Shown in pieces: positions 45,409 through 55,319 of a stretch of DNA of 61,504 nt (the stretch's first letter is position 1; the number at the start of each line of letters is the position of its first letter). The stretch comes from Dehalococcoidales bacterium (lineage in GTDB: Bacteria > Chloroflexota > Dehalococcoidia > Lucifugimonadales > Lucifugimonadaceae): assembly GCA_009937255.1 (NCBI GenBank), contig JAACCT010000020.1:1-61504 (forward strand), read 5' to 3'. Under the pieces are notes generated by a model that was not told where the DNA came from, did not search any database, and worked only from the letters and a program-made list of their open reading frames with translations. The translations under genes and the position numbers were made by a program.

Positions 45409-48400
45409 ATGGAAAACAATTCAAAATGTACTTATGAAAAAATCAAGAGACTATTAAAAGCATATCCTGAAAATGTCTCTAAATCTTATGTTGAATCAAG
45501 AGAAATATTAGAAAAAAAACTTCCTGAAGAAATTTTACATCAATGGGAAAATTTAGGTTTAGATATTGCCAAGGAATCTCCAAGATCTTGGGAATCTTCA
45601 TTAGCATATTTTCAAGTTTCTGTTCAAATTCAACAATATTTGCCTTCAGGTCAATTTTTAGGTTGGTCAAACGCAGCATTGAAACTGACTAAAGAAAGTA
45701 CAAAAATTGCTGAAAGTTTTTTAAAGTCTAGCCCTCAAACAATGGTTAGATTGAGACCAAGATATATTGATGATTGGGTAACGAGAGTTACAAAAATACA
45801 TAAAGGAACTTGGAAATCTACTAACCTGACTTGTAAATTGTTTGAATCAACACCTATTATTTTAGAAACATTATCATTTGATCAATACTGTAAATTTTTA
45901 GATTTTATTGAACTTTTATCTAATAGGTCTTATGATTTTGCATCAGAAATAATAGAAAGTTCTATTAATATATATCACATGAATTTTTTAGAAATTGATG
46001 ATCTTATTCACCTTTCCATTTTAATAACTGAAAAAGAGTGGAGAGATATCAAACCAACATATGAAATAACACAAGATCAAATTACTAAACTTCCAAATGC
46101 AAATATAAAAATGATATTTGATATGTCTAGAAGATTATATGGTACTTCTGGTATAAAAATCTCAGAATTTTTTAAACTTATAGTAAAAAGTATTAATCTA
46201 GTCAACAAAGATGATAGAGATCAAGTACTACAAATGATTCAACAAATTGTTAATAATGTTCCATATGCAACCCTAGATTTCTTAAATAATATACCTCGAT
46301 TATTAGATAATCTTGATATAGACCAATTAGATCAATGGAAATCTCAAGGTATAAGATTAGCAATTGATCAAGATACAAATACTTCTCCTGCTTCTCAATT
46401 TTTTAAGTTGCAAAGCAAAGAATCTAATGATCTTATTGATAAAATTTCCAGTAGTGTAGAATTGTCTAGAATCAAAGATCTTATGAAGCTTTATTGCACA
46501 GGTTTGTCAGGTGATGAAGTTTCAATTTCAAATGCTAGTAATTTAACAGAAAAGAATATTGGATGGAGTCAAACTGAATTACCAACATCAGATGGAAAAA
46601 CTATCTATTTACCTAATATTGTTAACAGTTACCAAACTAAAAGTGAAAACTTTGATTATTACAAAGTAATTGCAACTCATCAAGAAGGATTATTAGAATT
46701 TGAAACATTTAAATATGACGATGCAAAAAGGCCCTCATCCTTTAATAATTCTGCATTTGATTACATTGATTCAATTCATAATACTGAAACTACAGAAGAA
46801 TTTGCTACTCGCTATGCCAAAAGACTTAGATCTTTTCCTTTTAGTACTGATACTGCATTGGCGTATGATATCTTTGGCATAGTTGAAAATTACAGAGTTG
46901 ATCAAAAAATATTAAAAAAATATAAGGGTTTAGTTAGTTCCTATAAGAAAGTTCAAAATGAACATCTATTAACAAGACCTAATGCAAATGAAAAAACTGA
47001 AAGAGAAGCTATTGTTGAATCCCTGATTAAATTTACTTTAGGACAAAATAAAAACTTAAAATTTAGAAAAAAGAATATTAAAGAAATCAGAAAAATATTT
47101 AAGCTATTTGGATATATAAAAAACCCAGACTCTACAGTTGAAGATTCAATGGAAGCTACTTTAAGAATTTTTGATAAAATTTCTAGAATTCAAAATAAAG
47201 AAATTGTACCTGAAGAAGAACTTGAAGATTTAAATACTGAAGAATTTGATGATCAAGAAGAAGATTCTGAAGATGAATATGAAAATGAAGATTTGTTATC
47301 AGAAATGATTAATTTTTTTGGTGATTCTGAATTATCCGATTCTGAATCTGAATCATATGAAGGAGATGAAATAAATCCCCCTGAAAGTGAAGAATATAAT
47401 TCTCCTGAACCTGTTCAATACCAAGGAGACTTTAAACCAGAATTAGGTCAATTATTAACAGAAATGCTTTCAGTTAGTGGAGATGATATGCAAGGAGAAG
47501 GTGAGGAGATCCAAGGATTAACTCAAGAACAAATTGAAGAACTTGTACAAAATTCACCTGATTTAGAAACTAAAGAATCTGATGAGTCTCAAGATCTAGA
47601 TGCAAGTGAAAATCAGGAACTATTAGAAAATCTTATGAAAGAACTTAAGAATAGAGATCTTGATAATTCTGCATTTTCTGGAGGAGAGCCTTCTCATGTA
47701 GATGAAGACGGTGGCCCTCTTGAAGCTAAAGAACCTGATACTTACACATATCCTGAATGGGACTTTAGAGATGTAGAATATAAACCAAATTGGTGCCTTT
47801 TGCATGAAAAAAAATTACCAGACGGTGAAGGTAATTTTTACAGAGAAACTTTAAATCAAAATGCATCTTTAGTTAATCAAATTAAAAAACAATTTGAATT
47901 ATTTGTACCTGAACAATATAGGAAACAAAAGAGATTAGAATATGGTGAAGAAGCAGATTTAGATGCAGGAATTGAAGCATTAATAGACTTAAGGTCTGGT
48001 GTAACACCTGATGAAAAAATTTATTGGAGAAGAAACAACACTGAACGTTCAGTAGCTGTTGCTTTATTAATTGATATGTCCGCATCTACAGCTGAAGCTA
48101 TAGATGATAATACTAAGTCTAATAATGATGATTGGGGGGCACCTGATGATCCTGTTGAGTATATGATATGGTTGCGCTCTAGGAGAGCTGAAGGCCTCAG
48201 AAGATCCTATAAGAGAATAGTTGATGTAGAAAAAGAGGGTATAGTTCTAATGGTCAATTCTCTAGAAACATTAGGAGATGATTATGGAATATATGGTTTT
48301 TCTGGTTATGGTAGAGAAAATGTAGAATTTTATACTATAAAAGATCTTGATGAAAAATTTTCTGATTCTATCTCTGGGAGAATAGATAGAGTAGCACCTT

Positions 48401-48738
48401 TACATGCTACTAGAATGGGCCCTGCTATAAGACATACAATCCATAAATTGTCTAATCATGAAGCTAGGTCACGTTTTATTTTTCTAATAACCGATGGAAG
48501 GCCTCAAGATAGGGGTTATTCAAGAGAAGGGGTTGAAAAAGAATATGCAGTTTATGATACCAGACAAGCTCTTATAGAGGCAAAACAACAAGGTATAACA
48601 CCTTTCTGTCTTACAGTTGATAAGTCTGGACATGATTATTTAAAAACAATGATGGATGACTTTTCTTACGAAGTTTTATCAGATATTTCAATGCTTCCTG
48701 CTAGACTTCCAGAGCTTTATAAAAACTTAACTACTTAG
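45409..48738 (+). CDS. Very large VWA-domain protein (NorD/CbbO-like)
   Basis: 1109 aa. Residues 1-600 are mostly helical repeats with no catalytic motif I recognise. Residues ~600-730 are strongly acidic (runs of Glu, Asp, Ser). The C-terminal ~230 residues form a VWA domain with MIDAS DMSAS (Asp889) and the second Asp at LITDG (Asp1029). This is the architecture of NorD/CbbO partners of MoxR-type ATPases, but they are usually ~600-800 aa. It is 7 bp after the Nudix gene and should form a remodelling complex with the moxR product; the target enzyme is not encoded here. Confidence 0.8.
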   Translation: MENNSKCTYEKIKRLLKAYPENVSKSYVESREILEKKLPEEILHQWENLGLDIAKESPRSWESSLAYFQVSVQIQQYLPSGQFLGWSNAALKLTKESTKIAESFLKSSPQTMVRLRPRYIDDWVTRVTKIHKGTWKSTNLTCKLFESTPIILETLSFDQYCKFLDFIELLSNRSYDFASEIIESSINIYHMNFLEIDDLIHLSILITEKEWRDIKPTYEITQDQITKLPNANIKMIFDMSRRLYGTSGIKISEFFKLIVKSINLVNKDDRDQVLQMIQQIVNNVPYATLDFLNNIPRLLDNLDIDQLDQWKSQGIRLAIDQDTNTSPASQFFKLQSKESNDLIDKISSSVELSRIKDLMKLYCTGLSGDEVSISNASNLTEKNIGWSQTELPTSDGKTIYLPNIVNSYQTKSENFDYYKVIATHQEGLLEFETFKYDDAKRPSSFNNSAFDYIDSIHNTETTEEFATRYAKRLRSFPFSTDTALAYDIFGIVENYRVDQKILKKYKGLVSSYKKVQNEHLLTRPNANEKTEREAIVESLIKFTLGQNKNLKFRKKNIKEIRKIFKLFGYIKNPDSTVEDSMEATLRIFDKISRIQNKEIVPEEELEDLNTEEFDDQEEDSEDEYENEDLLSEMINFFGDSELSDSESESYEGDEINPPESEEYNSPEPVQYQGDFKPELGQLLTEMLSVSGDDMQGEGEEIQGLTQEQIEELVQNSPDLETKESDESQDLDASENQELLENLMKELKNRDLDNSAFSGGEPSHVDEDGGPLEAKEPDTYTYPEWDFRDVEYKPNWCLLHEKKLPDGEGNFYRETLNQNASLVNQIKKQFELFVPEQYRKQKRLEYGEEADLDAGIEALIDLRSGVTPDEKIYWRRNNTERSVAVALLIDMSASTAEAIDDNTKSNNDDWGAPDDPVEYMIWLRSRRAEGLRRSYKRIVDVEKEGIVLMVNSLETLGDDYGIYGFSGYGRENVEFYTIKDLDEKFSDSISGRIDRVAPLHATRMGPAIRHTIHKLSNHEARSRFIFLITDGRPQDRGYSREGVEKEYAVYDTRQALIEAKQQGITPFCLTVDKSGHDYLKTMMDDFSYEVLSDISMLPARLPELYKNLTT

Positions 48739-49715
48739 TTAAATATTGAGAGGATTTTTTCTGCCCATAACTTTTCTACAAGTATGACATCTTTTGTTTC
48801 TTTTGCTACTGCATAGTATCCAGAATTATCTTCTGAAAGTGCCCCTATGCTAATAGATGTATTGTAGATTAAATTTGTACCAAATTCATCTTTAGATAAA
48901 GTTTTAATATCTATATATGGCGCTTCTAAGCCTAAACCATACTCTTGATAATCGTCATAAAACATTAAATTTAATTTCACTGCTTTTAAAATTTCTATAT
49001 TAGAAAAATCAGATAAGAAATTAGAAATCATATTACCATCTGTTTCAATATTACCCTCACAAGGTGTGGTTGTGATAGGTAATTCACATTCATTCCACAC
49101 TCCATCTGATTTAGAGTAGGCTTTATGAATTTCACTTTTATTCATTACAACAATTTCTATAGCTTCTTCAGGATTAAATTTATACATCCATTTTGGATAT
49201 GGAGGATCTTGAACTAATCTTGCAATGACCCCTTTCCAAGTAGCATCTAACATAACAAGTTTTTCCACTCCCTCTAAATAAGCATAATTATTTTCTTTAT
49301 CAGGAGTTTCATTACCTATGTATAGAATTCTTATATCACCATTTTTTAAATATAATGAAATTTCAGTTTGTGGATTTTCTAAACCATAATTAAATTTATT
49401 ATCTATATTTTCTGAAATTGTTCTATATAGCTGAGGACCGGCTAGAAGATCAATTATACCTCCCCATCTATAACTATCAGCGGGAATACCCTGTAATTCA
49501 TCAAAATACCAAATACTATCTTCAACATGCCAACTCATTGTTTTTGAGTCATGAGTAATAGATATATTAGTTATATCTTTTGAAGAAATTCTATAAAAGT
49601 AAGAGCTTTCTTGTTCTTCTTTTTCTTTCCCAATATCAGATTTATATACAAGAACTCCAAAAATAGAGACCCAAGATAAAATAATTATTAAGATTAAAGA
49701 GATTCTTAAGTTCAT
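48735..49715 (-). CDS. DUF4340 protein, membrane-anchored
   Basis: 326 aa. An N-terminal transmembrane helix (residues ~5-25), then the extracytoplasmic DUF4340 region: IPADSYRWGGIIDLLAG, the FNYGLENPQTEISLYLKNG segment and YAYLEGVEKLVMLDATWKGV. DUF4340 genes follow GldG-type ABC components in many bacteria, as here (1-bp gap). Function unknown; the protein probably forms part of an exporter-linked envelope complex. The stop overlaps the VWA stop by 4 bp (convergent). Confidence 0.8.
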   Translation of the reverse strand: MNLRISLILIIILSWVSIFGVLVYKSDIGKEKEEQESSYFYRISSKDITNISITHDSKTMSWHVEDSIWYFDELQGIPADSYRWGGIIDLLAGPQLYRTISENIDNKFNYGLENPQTEISLYLKNGDIRILYIGNETPDKENNYAYLEGVEKLVMLDATWKGVIARLVQDPPYPKWMYKFNPEEAIEIVVMNKSEIHKAYSKSDGVWNECELPITTTPCEGNIETDGNMISNFLSDFSNIEILKAVKLNLMFYDDYQEYGLGLEAPYIDIKTLSKDEFGTNLIYNTSISIGALSEDNSGYYAVAKETKDVILVEKLWAEKILSIFN

Positions 49716-49716
49716 T

Positions 49717-51468
49717 TTATCTTCTTCGCCACCAACTTATTAAACCTGCTATACCTATTAGAGATGGCATTAATAGCCAACCACTCCATCTAATAAAATC
49801 TCTTTCACTAGATGTTAATACTAGTTCTCTAAAAGATTGTGTTCTCGGTCTAATAGTTATTAGTTCATAATCTTTAGCAAGCCAGTTAATGCTATTTATT
49901 AGTAAGTCACTATTTTTAGCAGAACCGCTATATTTATTTGATGCAAAATCAGTATCTCCAATAACTACTAATGAGGTTTGAGCCAAACTCCCATCTTCCT
50001 TTTCTATGGGATATTTTCCAAGCTCTGAAATGGATTCTACTGCTAATATAGTTGGAAATGGTCCTAAAATATCAGTACTTGAATCATATCTTTCGTCATC
50101 TAAGTTTGAAGTTTTTTGAGCCCAACTTTCTAATGTTGTAAAAGCTAAAGGTATATGAGTAAGAAAAGGTTGCCCATTATCGGTTTGTGGAACAGTATCA
50201 GGACTTATAGTTGATCCTAAGAATGCTGACCCTGGTAAATAAATAACATCAAAATCATTAGTAATTTCATGTAAAGGTAATTGGCCATTTGTTTTTTTTA
50301 TTTGTAAATAGTTAGGTTTTGGTGCTACAAAACTAGCCATATCAAAAACTGTACCTTCTCCAACAGCAACACCATATTTATATAAAAATGTTTTTATACC
50401 CTCTGGAGTTGCTTCAGGTTCAATCATCATTAATAATGTTCCACCTTGCCAAAGATATTCAGAAACTATAGCTGATTCTTGAAGAGAAAAATTTGATTGT
50501 GCCCCAGCTATGACTAAAACAGCGGGAATATTATTTTCTGATAGTAATATTCCTAATTCTTGAGTAGTCGCAGATAAAACTTTATAATTTTGAGCTAATA
50601 AATCAGAATAAACTAACCCCATACCTAAAGAATTACCATTAAAGTCAGTAATATCTCTTTCACCATGTCCAGTAAGAAATATCACCTGTTTTTGTTTGAT
50701 TTGGTTAACAATAAGAAGTCCAGTAATAATATCTTGTTCTGAAAAAACTGAATTTGAAATAGTGCTATCTCTTCCAGGAATAATTTGTGTTCTTCTTGAA
50801 TCTATAGCCTCGACAACAATAGAAGGAAATATATTTACTCCATATTTTGCAGCAGAATTAGGATCTAGTTCAGGATCAACTTTTTCATACTCAAAATTCA
50901 CTTTTTTAGATCTTCGTTTAAACTCTAATAATAGATCTTCTGTTGAACGCCAATTAGCAGCTTTAGCAGGAGTATTAGTAGCCATAAAAACGGTGATTTT
51001 TACATCCTCATTAAGATTTCCTATAACTTTTATTGCTTGGTCTTCTAAAATAAATTGTTTTGTTGCAGTAGTATCAATTCTTAACCAATCAGGAGAATCA
51101 GGCCTTCCTGACAACCAAAATAATAGAGAATTAACTAAGATAATTAAAGCTAGCGAAGTAAGGAAAATTATTGATGTATTAATTCCATACCTTCCTCTTC
51201 TTCCAAATATAAATACAAAAATATTATTAAAAGATAATATTGCTATTAAAATCATAAATATGAATCCTGCAAGCATAATCCAAAGACCTATAGTTGATAA
51301 ATCTCTAAAGAATATCCAAACTAAAAATCCTAATATTATTGAAAACACTGAAGATAATAATAATCCTTGTCTTAACGAGGATATGTTTTCTCTAACTTCA
51401 ATTAAAAATTTTTTAAAATTAAATCTAGTTGACTCCATTGAAGGTCTTTTATCATTATTCAAACTCAT
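49717..51468 (-). CDS. GldG-like ABC transporter auxiliary protein (IFT52-type domain)
   Basis: 583 aa. Three or four N-terminal hydrophobic helices (~35-120), then a large extracytoplasmic domain with KITVFMATNTPAKAANW, VIFLTGHGERDI (GHGE motif typical of GldG), VLVIAGAQSNFSLQESAIVSEYLWQGGTLLMMIEPEA, and a final transmembrane helix (~560-578) with an RRR end. It works with the ABC-2 permease and ATPase upstream. In Bacteroidota GldAFG supports gliding; outside that phylum the role is not known. Confidence 0.85.
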   Translation of the reverse strand: MSLNNDKRPSMESTRFNFKKFLIEVRENISSLRQGLLLSSVFSIILGFLVWIFFRDLSTIGLWIMLAGFIFMILIAILSFNNIFVFIFGRRGRYGINTSIIFLTSLALIILVNSLLFWLSGRPDSPDWLRIDTTATKQFILEDQAIKVIGNLNEDVKITVFMATNTPAKAANWRSTEDLLLEFKRRSKKVNFEYEKVDPELDPNSAAKYGVNIFPSIVVEAIDSRRTQIIPGRDSTISNSVFSEQDIITGLLIVNQIKQKQVIFLTGHGERDITDFNGNSLGMGLVYSDLLAQNYKVLSATTQELGILLSENNIPAVLVIAGAQSNFSLQESAIVSEYLWQGGTLLMMIEPEATPEGIKTFLYKYGVAVGEGTVFDMASFVAPKPNYLQIKKTNGQLPLHEITNDFDVIYLPGSAFLGSTISPDTVPQTDNGQPFLTHIPLAFTTLESWAQKTSNLDDERYDSSTDILGPFPTILAVESISELGKYPIEKEDGSLAQTSLVVIGDTDFASNKYSGSAKNSDLLINSINWLAKDYELITIRPRTQSFRELVLTSSERDFIRWSGWLLMPSLIGIAGLISWWRRR

Positions 51469-52230
51469 TTATCTCCACCTTCTAGATTCCAGAATTAAAA
51501 TTGTAAGCAGTAAAAAAACAATGGTAACTGAAAGATAAAATATAATATCAATTAGTGAAAAAATACCTCTTGAAAAATCTGCAAAATGTCCACTTTCTGC
51601 GACTCCAAGTGATCCTAAATCAAATACTGAAAATGAAGCTCCTAGCTGTAAAAAACTTAGAATTTCACTACCAATTCCTGATACTCTTGTTGAAATAAAA
51701 TCAATTATAGTTAAACTTGTTAAAATTCCAGAACCAACTACAAGTCCAACTATTTGGTTAGGTGATAAAGATGAAGCAAATAATCCAATAGCTAATGTAG
51801 CAGAAGAATATAAAATAAGTCCAAATATTCCATTAAATAATGGGCCAGAATCAGGATCTCCAAATAAATAAAGTAAAATTACAAAGTAAAGTGAGAAGAA
51901 GATCATAATGCAGACTGTAATTAATGAGGCTAAAAATTTACCTATGACCACCTCAGCTTCTTTAACAGGAGAAGTTAATAATAACTCTAATGTACCGAGC
52001 TTTTGTTCCTCAGCAATCAGACGCATTGTTATAGCAGGAGACATAAAAATCATAAAAAATGTAGCACCGGCTAAATAACCTCTAATAGTAGCTTCAGAGA
52101 AAGCATCTGACACAGAAGCTACAAAGAAAAATCCAGTTATAGCTAAATATGCTGCAGCTACAATATATGCCATTGGAGAAGCAAAGTAAGTTTTTATTTC
52201 TTTAGATAAAATTATATAAATATTTTTCAT
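51469..52230 (-). CDS. ABC-2 type permease, GldF-like
   Basis: 253-aa polytopic protein with six helices: KEIKTYFASPMAYIVAAAYLAITGFFFV start, PAITMRLIAEEQKLGTLELLLTSPV (coupling-helix motif) and a C-terminal helix with ESRRW. It is the membrane part of the Gld-type exporter and sits between ATPase and GldG genes with 0-1 bp gaps. Confidence 0.88.
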   Translation of the reverse strand: MKNIYIILSKEIKTYFASPMAYIVAAAYLAITGFFFVASVSDAFSEATIRGYLAGATFFMIFMSPAITMRLIAEEQKLGTLELLLTSPVKEAEVVIGKFLASLITVCIMIFFSLYFVILLYLFGDPDSGPLFNGIFGLILYSSATLAIGLFASSLSPNQIVGLVVGSGILTSLTIIDFISTRVSGIGSEILSFLQLGASFSVFDLGSLGVAESGHFADFSRGIFSLIDIIFYLSVTIVFLLLTILILESRRWR

Positions 52231-52231
52231 T

Positions 52232-53191
52232 TTATTTTTCTTGTGTTAATTGAAGAAAAATTTCTTCTAATGTCATTGGTAATGGCGTAAGGTTTTTTAA
52301 TCCCCATCCACTATCTACTATTAATTTAGCAATTTTTTCTGGAGAGTTTTCGTTTGTTTTAGAATCTACAACTATAGGAATATAGTTATTTTTTTTAGCA
52401 TTATCGGTTTGTTCTGCTCTTGTATCTGTTCTAACATCTATTACTGATTCAATCGTCCTAATTTTAGATATTAAATCTTTTATATCAACTCCTGAGACTC
52501 CTAATTCTATTCTTTCTGTTCCAGATAGTCTACTTGAAAGATTTGTTGGTTTATCATCTGCAACTATACGCCCATCAGATATTACTAAAACTCTAGGACA
52601 AATTGCAGAAACTTCTGGTAGTATATGAGATGAAATTAGTAGGGTATGGGCTTCTCCTAATTCACTAATTAATTGTCTTGTTTCAACAACTTGAATTGGA
52701 TCAATTCCTATAGTAGGTTCATCCATTATTAATACATCAGGTTCATGTAAAATTGCTTGTGCTATGCCTGTTCTTTGCCTATAACCTTTAGATAATTTCC
52801 CAATATGAGTATTTCTATAATCTCCTAATCTTACATGATCAATAACTTTATTAATTCTTTCATTTATCCATTTTGAATTCATACCTCTTATTTTTCCCAT
52901 AAAACTAAGATAATCGGTTACTGTCATATCTAAATATAAAGGTACAGTTTCAGGTAAGTACCCAATATGTCTTCGAGCTTCTAATGAATACTTAACTGAG
53001 TCATAACCGCTTACAGTGATATTTCCTGAAGTAGGAGGTAAATAGCCAGTTATAGTTCTCATAGTAGTAGTTTTTCCTGCTCCATTTGGCCCTAAAAATC
53101 CTACGATTTCTCCTTTTAATACTTCAAATGAGACATCAATAACTGCCGGATATGGACCATAATTTTTATAGAAATGTTCTACTCTAATCAA
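52232..53191 (-). CDS. ABC transporter ATP-binding protein, GldA-like
   Basis: 319-aa ATPase: Walker A GFLGPNGAGKTTTMRT (~32-47), signature LSKGYRQRTGIAQA, Walker B VLIMDEPTIGID, switch His ISSHILPE, and a ~90-residue C-terminal domain. The start uses the proposed ATT/ATG region at 53191 with KNYGPYPAVIDVSFEV following. First of the four-gene cluster ATPase, permease, GldG, DUF4340. Divergent from the cysteine desulfurase gene across ~108 bp. Confidence 0.9.
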   Translation of the reverse strand: MIRVEHFYKNYGPYPAVIDVSFEVLKGEIVGFLGPNGAGKTTTMRTITGYLPPTSGNITVSGYDSVKYSLEARRHIGYLPETVPLYLDMTVTDYLSFMGKIRGMNSKWINERINKVIDHVRLGDYRNTHIGKLSKGYRQRTGIAQAILHEPDVLIMDEPTIGIDPIQVVETRQLISELGEAHTLLISSHILPEVSAICPRVLVISDGRIVADDKPTNLSSRLSGTERIELGVSGVDIKDLISKIRTIESVIDVRTDTRAEQTDNAKKNNYIPIVVDSKTNENSPEKIAKLIVDSGWGLKNLTPLPMTLEEIFLQLTQEK

Positions 53192-53285
53192 AAATTTTCT
53201 TTCTACTAATCTTTATATAGCTATTTTTTGTAGTTATAAGTGTATCGAAAATTGTCATTGAACACCCTATTTTTCGAATGTAATT

Positions 53286-53291
53286 TATAAT
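53286..53291 (+). promoter_or_regulatory. Candidate -10 element, possible leaderless start of the desulfurase gene
   Basis: TATAAT lies only 7 bp before the ATG at 53299, so transcription from it would start at about the A of the start codon. No Shine-Dalgarno is seen upstream. TTGAAC (53258-53263) is a possible -35 but 22 bp away, so the assignment is weak. Confidence 0.3.
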
Positions 53292-53298
53292 TATTATT

Positions 53299-54468
53299 AT
53301 GAGTTTAGAATTAAATGATATTTATGTTGATATTGCAGCAACTACGCCTGTCTCTAAAGTAGTTTTAGATGAGATGTTGCCTTTTTTTACTGAAATTTAT
53401 GGTAATCCTTCTGGTTTGTATATGCTTAGCCAAGAATCTAAGGCAGCAATAGAATTTGCAAGAGACAAAGTATCTAAAGTAATTAATTCAAAATCATCAG
53501 AAATAATATTTACCTCTGGTGGAACTGAATCTAATAATTTAGCTTTGAAGGGTTTTTGTAGTAATAAAATTGAAAATAATCAAAATGAAATCATTATTTC
53601 AACTATTGAGCATCATGCAATAATTCACCCAGCTGAGCAAATGACTCAAATTGGTTATAAACTAAATTATTGTCCTGTTGATACAAATGGAATTATTAAT
53701 TTAGATACTTTTAAAAATCTTATAAATAAAAAAACTAAATTTATTTCTATCATTTATGCAAATAATGAAATTGGATCTCTTCAAAAAATAAAGAATTTAG
53801 TAGAGATTACAAGAATAAAGGAAAAAGAGTTTGGTACTAAGATACTTTTTCATACTGATGCTGTTCAAGCAATTGGAAAAATAGAAGTTGATGTAATTGA
53901 TTTAGGAGTTGATTTACTTTCTATATCTGGTCATAAATTTAATGCTCCAAAAGGAGTTGGTGCTCTTTTTGTAAAGGAGGATTTATATTTAGAACCATTA
54001 TTAGATGGTGGTGGTCAAGAAAGACAAAATAGATCAGGAACAGAAAATGTTCCTAGTATTGTTGGGTTAGGTAAAGCTATAGAAATTGCTGAAACAAATA
54101 GAGTTGAATATTTTAATCATACCAACGAATTAAGATTGAAAATGATTGATTTGCTAAATGAAAATTTACCAAAATCAATTATTCATAGTTCTTTTGATGG
54201 ACTGCCTAATATATTAAATTTTTCAATCCCAAATATTCAAGGAGAACCAATACTTATCGCTCTAGATTTTAAGGGTATAATGGCTAGTAGTGGAAGCGCA
54301 TGCTCTACTGCATCAATAGAACCATCTCATGTTTTGATAGCAAAAAATGTTCAAGAAAATATCGCTTTAGGTTCAATAAGATTATCTTTTGGCTTAACAA
54401 ATACTCTTGAACAAGTAGAATATATAGCTCAAAGCTTATTAGAGATATATAAAGACTTAACAAAATAA
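53299..54468 (+). CDS. Cysteine desulfurase (NifS/IscS family)
   Basis: 389-aa PLP enzyme: TSGGTESNNLALKGF, HTDAVQAIGKIEVDV, the PLP lysine SISGHKFNAPKGVGALFV (~206-223) and the persulfide cysteine loop ASSGSACSTASIEPSHVL (~328-345). It takes sulfur from cysteine for Fe-S clusters and thiolated cofactors or tRNA. Together with MiaB, Mrp/DUF59 and MoaD-E it fits a sulfur-handling set in this window. No iscU or suf partner follows; the next gene is unknown. Confidence 0.93.
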   Translation: MSLELNDIYVDIAATTPVSKVVLDEMLPFFTEIYGNPSGLYMLSQESKAAIEFARDKVSKVINSKSSEIIFTSGGTESNNLALKGFCSNKIENNQNEIIISTIEHHAIIHPAEQMTQIGYKLNYCPVDTNGIINLDTFKNLINKKTKFISIIYANNEIGSLQKIKNLVEITRIKEKEFGTKILFHTDAVQAIGKIEVDVIDLGVDLLSISGHKFNAPKGVGALFVKEDLYLEPLLDGGGQERQNRSGTENVPSIVGLGKAIEIAETNRVEYFNHTNELRLKMIDLLNENLPKSIIHSSFDGLPNILNFSIPNIQGEPILIALDFKGIMASSGSACSTASIEPSHVLIAKNVQENIALGSIRLSFGLTNTLEQVEYIAQSLLEIYKDLTK

Positions 54469-54470
54469 TT

Positions 54471-55310
54471 ATGAATAATATAGAAAAAAACATTGATATT
54501 GATTATAAAAAATTTTCTAAATTTAAAGAAAAAATTGACATTGGTATAGGTTTTATTTTAGATAATTTGTATGAGTATGGACCTACTTTTCAAGAAAAAA
54601 GTAAGTTATACAGTGTATTCAACGTAGAATCAAATAATGATATCACGAGAATTTATATAAATTTCAGTGTTGAAGGGTTTCCAAATTCCGGTGAAGAATA
54701 TATTGAATTAGATAATGAAAATAATGTTTTAACTAGAAGAATAATTAAGTTTCCTAAATTGAAGAAACCAGTAATATTAATTGCCACTACAATGTTATCT
54801 GTGTTGTTAGCAATTATTGTTATACCTTGGATTTTCTTAAATTCTGATAATGTAGATCCTTTATATAAATCTGGAAAAGTTTTATGGCTAAAAAGTGAAA
54901 AACCTTTTTATCAAGAAATTGTAAATTATCAAGGACCAGAAGCTACAACTAATAATTTAACTACTTGGCAAATAGATAATACTGATAAAAGTACTTATGT
55001 TGCTCTTATTAAATTACAACTTATAAATGAAACTGCTAATACTATAACTGTTAATATTGATGAAAATTGTGCTGAGCTTTTAGCTTCTAATGGAGTTACA
55101 TATTCTCCGGCAAATACAATCTTAAGAGCTAAGGCAGCTGATAGTCAAAATAAAAATTTTGAAGTAAAAGATTTTGTCCCTTTATGGGGTGATATTACTT
55201 TAGTTCAAGGAACTCAAGTATCAGGATATATAATAGCAGATCTTCCTAAAGACGTAACTATACGTAGACTTAGATGGACATCAAGTGATACTGTTACCAT
55301 AAATTATTAA
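54471..55310 (+). CDS. Unknown protein with one central transmembrane helix and an outer beta domain
   Basis: 279 aa. Residues 1-98 are soluble and charged. A single transmembrane helix runs from ~100 to 123 (VILIATTMLSVLLAIIVIPW). Residues ~125-279 are beta-rich, with alternating strands (YVALIKLQLINETANTITVNI, VSGYIIADLP, IRRLRWTSSDTVTI), suggesting an immunoglobulin-like fold like DUF4352. It could be a membrane-anchored sensor or envelope protein. It lies between desulfurase and mutS, 2 and 9 bp gaps. I do not recognise the family. Confidence 0.6.
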   Translation: MNNIEKNIDIDYKKFSKFKEKIDIGIGFILDNLYEYGPTFQEKSKLYSVFNVESNNDITRIYINFSVEGFPNSGEEYIELDNENNVLTRRIIKFPKLKKPVILIATTMLSVLLAIIVIPWIFLNSDNVDPLYKSGKVLWLKSEKPFYQEIVNYQGPEATTNNLTTWQIDNTDKSTYVALIKLQLINETANTITVNIDENCAELLASNGVTYSPANTILRAKAADSQNKNFEVKDFVPLWGDITLVQGTQVSGYIIADLPKDVTIRRLRWTSSDTVTINY

Positions 55311-55319
55311 TAATTTTCT

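Noticed and set aside
47215-47620. Acidic run in the VWA protein as a tandem DNA repeat
   Set aside because: Codons for Glu/Asp/Ser vary and no repeat unit recurs; it is low-complexity protein, not a DNA repeat.
50696-51538. 280-residue open frame opposite the GldG-like gene
   Set aside because: Shadow of the real coding strand; no family features.
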